DNA from: an uncultured Microbulbifer sp.
GTDB taxonomy: Bacteria > Pseudomonadota > Gammaproteobacteria > Pseudomonadales > Cellvibrionaceae
DNA: 64,000 bases
Assembly: GCF_947489355.1 (NCBI RefSeq)
Contig: NZ_CANLDD010000009.1
Location: 47,967-111,966, forward strand
Direction of reading: 5' to 3'
Each line of letters opens with the position of its first letter. Position 1 is the first letter of the stretch. Made by a program: the position numbers and the translations under genes. Positions 59,242-64,000 of this stretch are shown one piece after another. The notes beneath the pieces were generated by a model that worked only from the letters and a program-made list of their open reading frames with translations, made no database searches and was not told the origin of the DNA.

Positions 59242-59621
59242 GCTTCTTCCTTTATTCGGATTATTGTCTGTAGTCGTTTGGATCAGGCATCAATGAGTAC
59301 GCTTGTACCAATTAAATCCCGTAAAATGACAACCATATGCAAGCCTGTTGATAGTATCCAACCCTTATTCCCGCTTCAAGACACGATTGTCCACTTGCCT
59401 GCCCATCAAGGATTCCATAACCCGTTTCATTGCCAATCCTGAAATACCCTCGCAGCAGTACGAAACAAACTGGTTTTCGGAAAATCATCTCGGCTGGCGG
59501 CACCAATTCCCCGCACCGTAAAAACCCGGCACCCTGTTTTTGGCTGCCGGGTCTTACAATTTTTGACCGATCCACCCCCCGCTCTGACACCCTGCCTCAA
59601 TGGCAAAATTTCAATGCGCTA
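59242..59621. other. Intergenic region between the beta-helix gene and the GbsR/MarR gene
   Basis: No gene recognised. Short open frames lack a domain. The right end merges into the promoter and operator of the GbsR/MarR gene. Confidence 0.5.
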
Positions 59622-59649
59622 TTGACGCAGATCAATTTATGTTTATAAT
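59622..59649 (+). promoter_or_regulatory. Sigma70-type promoter of the GbsR/MarR gene
   Basis: TTGACG (59622-59627) and a consensus TATAAT (59644-59649) are separated by 16 bases. The start of transcription would fall about 59656, inside the palindrome that follows. This is one of the clearest promoters in the window. Confidence 0.75.
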
Positions 59650-59667
59650 TTTCAGAAATTTCTGAAA
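59650..59667. promoter_or_regulatory. Perfect 18-bp palindrome, probable operator
   Basis: TTTCAGAAATTTCTGAAA is a perfect inverted repeat, directly after the -10 and only eight bases before the start codon. A dimeric winged-helix regulator bound here would block transcription. The GbsR/MarR protein encoded immediately downstream is the natural candidate, which would give autoregulation. Confidence 0.7.
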
Positions 59668-59675
59668 TTAAGAAA

Positions 59676-60248
59676 ATGAAACTTCCCAGTCAAACTCAAG
59701 CCTTTGTTCTGCATTTCGGTGAGATGGGCAGCCGCTGGGGGTTTAACCGTACCGTCGGCCAACTATTTGCCCTGCTCACCATCCATCCCACCCCTCTCAA
59801 TGCCGAACAATTGGCCGCGGCCCTGAAAATCAGCCGCAGCAATGTCAGCATGGGCCTCAAGGAATTACAGGCCTGGCGCCTGGTGGAACTGCACCACCAA
59901 CCAGGGGACCGCAGAGACTATTTCACCACCGCCGGCTCCATCTGGGATCTGGCCCGCACAGTGTTTGAAGAGCGCCGCAAGCGCGAGTTGGACCCCACCC
60001 TGAGCTTGCTGCGCCAGCTATTGCTCAGCGAGCCCCAAGACAAACAGGAAGACCAGGCTCAGGAGAAAATTCAGGAGGTCTACAGCCTACTGGAGTTACT
60101 GGAGAAATTTGCCAACACCTTGAGCAAGCTAGAGCACAAGGACCTGCTTAAATTGATGAAGTTGGGCTCCGGCATTAGCAAACTGCTGGAATTCAGAAGC
60201 AAAATGAGTGGGGGTGTGCCAAGCTCCAACCAAAAGCGCCTTCCCTGA
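59676..60248 (+). CDS. GbsR/MarR-family transcriptional regulator
   Basis: 190 residues. The N-terminal winged helix (GRWGFNRTVGQL-like GEMGSRWGFNRTVGQLFALL, EQLAAALKISRSNVSMGLKE, LVELHHQPGDRRDYFT) is typical of the GbsR group; a helical C-terminal part mediates dimerisation. Its gene begins eight bases after a perfect 18-bp palindrome that overlaps the transcription start, so it probably represses itself. It precedes cioAB on the same strand by 230 bases, and control of that oxidase is plausible, though no second copy of the palindrome was found before cioA. Confidence 0.87.
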   Translation: MKLPSQTQAFVLHFGEMGSRWGFNRTVGQLFALLTIHPTPLNAEQLAAALKISRSNVSMGLKELQAWRLVELHHQPGDRRDYFTTAGSIWDLARTVFEERRKRELDPTLSLLRQLLLSEPQDKQEDQAQEKIQEVYSLLELLEKFANTLSKLEHKDLLKLMKLGSGISKLLEFRSKMSGGVPSSNQKRLP

Positions 60249-60478
60249 ATCCAGAAAGGCCATCGCACCTTCAGGCTTTGGCGCAATGCAGGCAATCTTG
60301 AGCGGGTTTTTTTCGGATGTGGTAAATAGAAATACTGCTGATCCTGCACCAATATACAAGCCCAAGAACAGTATGGGGGAAACGCCACCCCGGAGATGTT
60401 TTTGGACAACAACCGAGTAGCTCGGGTAGAGCCGTTTGGTTATCCGGTTAACACTATGCCCGACCAGCAGAGGTTTCC

Positions 60479-61870
60479 ATGTTAGACACTTTGATCCTCT
60501 CCAGAATACAGTTCGCCACCAATATCAGCTTTCATATCCTCTTTCCCACAATCAGTATCGCACTCGCCTGGATCATTGTTTTTTTCAAACTGCGCTACGA
60601 CCAGACCAATAACCCTGTCTGGATGCGCGCCTATCGTTTCTGGGTCAAGGTATTTGCCCTGACCTTTGCCCTTGGGGTAGTCAGCGGTATCACTATGTCT
60701 TTTCAGTTCGGCACCAATTGGCCGGGCTATATGGCGCAAGTGGGGAATATCGCCGGGCCGCTTTTGGGTTATGAAGTGCTTACCGCCTTTTTCCTGGAAG
60801 CCACTTTCCTCGGTATTATGCTGTTTGGCATCAAACGCGTTCCCAGTAAAGTCCATACATTCTCCGCCTTTGTTGTGGCTGTTGGCACCACGCTTTCGGC
60901 CTTTTGGATCATAGCCCTCAACTCCTGGATGCAGACCCCCGCCGGCTTTGAGATGCGCGATGGCATCGCTTATCCTGAAAGCTGGATGGACATTATTTTT
61001 AACGCCTCCTTCCCCTATCGCCTTACACATATGCTGCTGGCCTCCGGATTGACCACAGCCTTCTTTGTCGCCGGCATCTCCGCCTACCGTATTCTGAAGG
61101 GGGATCCCAAGCGAGCTCCGCGCCTGGCCCTGAAGACCGGCCTGATACTGGCAGCAGTATTTATCCCTGTGCAAATGTTTGTGGGGGATTTACACGGCCA
61201 GAATACGCTTGAGCATCAGCCGCAAAAAATAGCGGCCATGGAAGGCGCCTGGAAAACGGAAAACGGGGCCCCTCTTGTGCTCTTCGCCATTCCCGATGGC
61301 AAGGAAAAAACCAATCATTTCGAGATTGCCATTCCCAAGATGGCCAGCCTGATCCTTACTCATGACCTGCACGGGGAGGTAAAAGGTATCGAAGAGTTTC
61401 CCGGTGATCACCCACCGGTAGCCCCGGTATTTTTCGCCTTTCGGATTATGGTTGGCATGGGCCTGCTGATGCTGGTCGTGGCCTGGGGAAGCTGCTATCT
61501 TTTATTGCGACGCAAATCACTTCCCCGCTGGGCGCTGAAAACCCTGGTAGCAATGACCTTCTCCGGCTGGGTGGCCACCCTGGCCGGCTGGTATGTTACT
61601 GAAATTGGCCGCCAGCCCTGGCTGGTTACGGGTGTATTGAAAACCGCTGATGCTGTGACCCAGATTCCGCCCGCCCACGTCGGCCTCTCCCTGACCCTTT
61701 ATCTCATCGTCTACGCCATTTTACTTTTCGCCTACATACATACATTAAAAGTCATGGCGCTGAAATCCGTCAAAGTGGAGGAGTTTGAAACCGCCGAACC
61801 CCTCGCGGGAGGAAGTCTGACCAATCTGCCCGATTCAACCCAAAAGCATCCCGGGGGAGACTCCCAATGA
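60479..61870 (+). CDS. cioA: Cytochrome bd-type quinol oxidase subunit I, cyanide-insensitive type
   Basis: 463-residue membrane subunit with nine helices that binds haems b558, b595 and d and reduces oxygen to water without pumping protons. The haem ligand His19 (ISFHILFP), a second at about His184 (FPYRLTHMLLASG), and the conserved GRQPW (EIGRQPWLVTGVLKTADAVT) are present. The quinol-binding Q loop is short, as in CioA proteins rather than the long-loop E. coli CydA. The ATG has AGAGG upstream. It is the first gene of cioAB. Such oxidases give respiration at low oxygen or under cyanide, sulphide or nitric oxide stress. Confidence 0.93.
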   Translation: MLDTLILSRIQFATNISFHILFPTISIALAWIIVFFKLRYDQTNNPVWMRAYRFWVKVFALTFALGVVSGITMSFQFGTNWPGYMAQVGNIAGPLLGYEVLTAFFLEATFLGIMLFGIKRVPSKVHTFSAFVVAVGTTLSAFWIIALNSWMQTPAGFEMRDGIAYPESWMDIIFNASFPYRLTHMLLASGLTTAFFVAGISAYRILKGDPKRAPRLALKTGLILAAVFIPVQMFVGDLHGQNTLEHQPQKIAAMEGAWKTENGAPLVLFAIPDGKEKTNHFEIAIPKMASLILTHDLHGEVKGIEEFPGDHPPVAPVFFAFRIMVGMGLLMLVVAWGSCYLLLRRKSLPRWALKTLVAMTFSGWVATLAGWYVTEIGRQPWLVTGVLKTADAVTQIPPAHVGLSLTLYLIVYAILLFAYIHTLKVMALKSVKVEEFETAEPLAGGSLTNLPDSTQKHPGGDSQ

Positions 61871-62886
61871 GCGAGAGCGCCTCTGCAGCCACCTATTGGT
61901 TACCCGTTATCTTCATCGGCTTGATGGGCCTGGCAGTTTTCATCTACGCAGTTCTCGACGGTTATGACCTGGGCGTGGGTATTCTCCTACCCCTGGGCGA
62001 ACAGGAAGAGCAGCAGCGGGATCTTATGATCGCCTCTATCGGGCCCTTCTGGGATGCCAACGAAACCTGGCTGGTATTGGCCATTGGCCTGCTGCTGATC
62101 GCCTTTCCCATTGCCTATAACCAGGTGCTCATGCACCTCTATCTACCTGCTGCCATTATGCTCATAGGGCTGATTATGCGCGGAGTCGCTTTCGACTTTC
62201 GCACAAAGGCCGCGGTGAACCACAAGCTGGCCTGGGACAGAACCTTCAAGGCAGGCTCTCTCACCACCAGCCTCGCCCAGGGCTATATGCTGGGCCTGTA
62301 CGTAATGGGATTCAGGCCGGGCTGGGAGGCACAGTTTTTCTCCGCGCTCAGCGCCCTGGGTGTGACTGCCGCCTATAGCTACATGGGGTCGGCGTGGCTG
62401 ATCCTGAAAGCCGAGTCAGACCTGCAGAAACGCGCAACGCGATGGGCACGCCGGGCGGGGCGCGCGACACTGGTGGGGGTCATTGCTGTCTCGGCCATCA
62501 ACCCCCTGGTCAACCCCAGTGTCTTCGACCGTTGGTTCACTTACCCACTGGTCATGTTTGTTCTGCTGGTCCCAACCCTGTGTTTTCTGGCGTTTATTTT
62601 CAATGACTTTTTACTCGCACGAATCCCCAAAACCAATGACAGGCACAGCGCACTGCCATTCGCTACGGTGGTGCTTATTTTCCTGATGTGCTTTATCGGA
62701 TTGGCATTCAGCTTTTATCCTGACATAGTGCCGGGAGAAATAAACATTTGGCAGGCAGCCAGTGCCAATGCCTCACTCCAGTTTATATTGGTGGGTGCAG
62801 TGATTGTGATACCGATAATTCTTGTGTACACCGTTTTTTCTTATCGGGTGTTTCGTGGCAAGGCAACAGATTTGCGCTATCATTAG
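61867..62886 (+). CDS. cioB: Cytochrome bd-type quinol oxidase subunit II, cyanide-insensitive type
   Basis: 339-residue membrane subunit, homologous to CydB, eight to nine helices. Signature YAVLDGYDLGVGILLPLGEQ and GPFWDANETWLVLAIGLLLI are intact. The ATG overlaps the cioA stop by four bases (ATGA), so production is coupled. No small third subunit (CydX/CydH) is recognisable directly downstream. The CydDC exporter needed for assembly is not in this window. Confidence 0.93.
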   Translation: MSESASAATYWLPVIFIGLMGLAVFIYAVLDGYDLGVGILLPLGEQEEQQRDLMIASIGPFWDANETWLVLAIGLLLIAFPIAYNQVLMHLYLPAAIMLIGLIMRGVAFDFRTKAAVNHKLAWDRTFKAGSLTTSLAQGYMLGLYVMGFRPGWEAQFFSALSALGVTAAYSYMGSAWLILKAESDLQKRATRWARRAGRATLVGVIAVSAINPLVNPSVFDRWFTYPLVMFVLLVPTLCFLAFIFNDFLLARIPKTNDRHSALPFATVVLIFLMCFIGLAFSFYPDIVPGEINIWQAASANASLQFILVGAVIVIPIILVYTVFSYRVFRGKATDLRYH

Positions 62887-63093
62887 CAGAATAAATTCTA
62901 TTGATAACATCTACCGCAATTAATCGAATTAATTCTTTTAACGTGGAACTAACCCACAAATCTAACAAAATTCTCTTGCTCTTCGAAATTGGTACGATGA
63001 TAATGATCAGTTCCAGACGACAATTTTTTACAAGGAAGTAAAGCGCAATTTTAACAGGTACTGGTTTGCGCTTGTCTAAGGGGGGAATACAAC

Positions 63094-63786
63094 TTGAATC
63101 AAATTGACCGACGCGCTATTAGCCGACGCGATACTGCCAGTCCGCGCAAGCCACAACGTAAAAATGGCCGCGAGAAGTACGAAAAACTCCTCGATGCGCT
63201 GGAAACGCTCATCTCTGACCAGGATTCTACTGATATCAGCCTGGCCAACCTGAGTCAGGTGGCCGGGGTTCCCGCTGCCTCTGTTTATCATTTTTTCCCC
63301 AGTGTAGATGCCAGTCTCACCGCATTGGCCGAACGTCACTACAAATCTTTTGGCGATTTGGTACTGGAGTACTCAGATTTTCTACCCACGGAAAGCTGGC
63401 AGGATATGCTCTATCAACTATGCGACCTGGTACGCAACTACTATGAGGAGAATATTTCTGCATTAAAGGTGCACTACGGTCCGCAGTCCAGCTGGGCACT
63501 GCGCCAACTGCAGATGGAAAATAATTGGCGCCTTGCCGATACCCTGATCAAAAATTTATCTCGCGAGTTCGAATTGCCGCCATCACAGGACTGGCGTGAC
63601 CGCTTTATGTGCGCGATCAACATCAATGATGCATTCTGCTCCCAGGCTTACTCGCGCTTCGGACGAATTACCAACGAAGCTGCGGCCGAAGGAAAGCGGG
63701 CGGCAGCTGCCTACCTTAAGCTGTATCTGGGCGAACTATTGCAGCGGCGCCAGTTGCGCTTTGCCCCGATGGAAGCAATGGCCTGA
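63094..63786 (+). CDS. TetR-family transcriptional regulator
   Basis: 230 residues with a Lys/Arg-rich N-terminal tail. The HTH is in ISLANLSQVAGVPAASVYHF (about residues 48-68), the classic TetR arrangement ending VYHFFPS. The C-terminal helical domain resembles other TetR sensors without a known ligand. The start is TTG with GGGGGG upstream; the next Met is far inside. It lies 207 bases after cioB on the same strand; that gap has no gene. Control of cioAB is possible but not shown. Confidence 0.83.
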   Translation: MNQIDRRAISRRDTASPRKPQRKNGREKYEKLLDALETLISDQDSTDISLANLSQVAGVPAASVYHFFPSVDASLTALAERHYKSFGDLVLEYSDFLPTESWQDMLYQLCDLVRNYYEENISALKVHYGPQSSWALRQLQMENNWRLADTLIKNLSREFELPPSQDWRDRFMCAININDAFCSQAYSRFGRITNEAAAEGKRAAAAYLKLYLGELLQRRQLRFAPMEAMA

Positions 63787-63872
63787 GGAATTCAGGCAAG
63801 AACTTGCTCAACAAACGTCGGGTGGAGAACCCGACAATAAGCCCGAAAATTTCTATTATCGGGTTTATTTTT
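63781..63872 (+). terminator. Cluster of hairpins and probable terminator after the TetR gene
   Basis: Three stems follow each other: GCCTGA/TCAGGC across the stop codon (63781-63797), GTCGGGT/ACCCGAC (63817-63835), and GCCCGA...TCGGGTT followed by TTATTTTT (about 63841-63872). The last has a T-rich tail and fits an intrinsic terminator. The second and third stems share complementary CGGG/CCCG parts and could pair in alternative ways. Confidence 0.55.
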
Positions 63873-63892
63873 CCCTTATATGTATTAGTTCA

Positions 63893-64000
63893 GACCAAAT
63901 CTGACACATCTCCTTGAAAAGAGGGGGTTTACCGGTTTTGATGAAGGTGACAAAACCTGAAACCAAAACCAAGGATAAACCCCATGATTCATACTAACGA
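63893..64000 (+). other. Possible left end of an insertion sequence, cut by the window edge
   Basis: TCAGACCAAATCTGACA is an inverted repeat; reversed it contains TGTCAGAT, as does the right end of the IS481-type remnant near 21990. Then an AAGGATAAACCCC ribosome site leads to ATGATTCATACTAACGA at 63984, possibly the start of a transposase gene running out of the window. Only five codons are visible, so the family cannot be named. Confidence 0.3.

Overview
The window reads as chromosomal DNA of a Gram-negative gammaproteobacterium, most likely a marine member of the Cellvibrionales such as Microbulbifer. This rests on the mix of genes: a complete rsx/rnf operon, a seven-gene Mrp antiporter, a cyanide-insensitive-type bd oxidase, an M4 (vibriolysin-like) protease, a paired parallel beta-helix and diheme lipoprotein, and a 132-bp hairpin repeat of the kind scattered through such genomes. 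The taxon is inference. No rRNA, tRNA or CRISPR array was found.

Layout. (1) 1-8.7 kb is loosely packed: a SIMPL-domain periplasmic protein, a membrane-anchored AraC regulator divergent from a DUF2306 membrane protein, two small orphan proteins, a secreted M4 metalloprotease, and decayed IS1380 and IS30 transposase remnants. (2) 8.7-17.4 kb is a defence block: a type I restriction-modification operon (hsdM-hsdS-hsdR, minus strand), an Mrr-type endonuclease, and a translationally coupled pair of small genes that looks like a toxin with its immunity partner or antitoxin. (3) 17.4-22 kb is gene-poor, with a lone csrA, a diheme oxidoreductase and a patchwork of gene ends beside an IS481-type remnant. 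(4) 22-28.7 kb holds a large unrecognised protein, a hybrid histidine kinase with its OmpR-type regulator, and a trmA gene ruined by an internal deletion. (5) 28.7-38.8 kb is a five-gene minus-strand operon (DUF4132, MoxR ATPase, DUF5682, vWA, SWIM) matching the order of Escherichia coli yehI-yehL-yehM-yehP-yehQ. (6) 40.2-45.9 kb is mnhABCDEFG. (7) 46.1-49.1 kb has qorA, an orphan gene and two copies of the 132-bp repeat. (8) 49.8-55.6 kb is rsxABCDGE. (9) 56-59.2 kb holds a TetR regulator convergent with a beta-helix/diheme lipoprotein pair. (10) 59.6-63.8 kb holds a GbsR/MarR regulator with a clear promoter-operator, cioAB and another TetR regulator; a possible IS end lies at the window edge.

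Function. Three membrane energy modules dominate the right half: the Mrp antiporter (Na+ or K+ against H+), the Rsx electron-transfer complex (NADH/ferredoxin coupled to Na+ or H+) and the quinol oxidase. The left-centre is a defence and mobile-DNA zone. In it the yeh-type MoxR-vWA operon and the coupled small-gene pair beside mrr are the best candidates for poorly described systems. The 805-residue protein downstream of the two-component system is the largest gene I could not assign.
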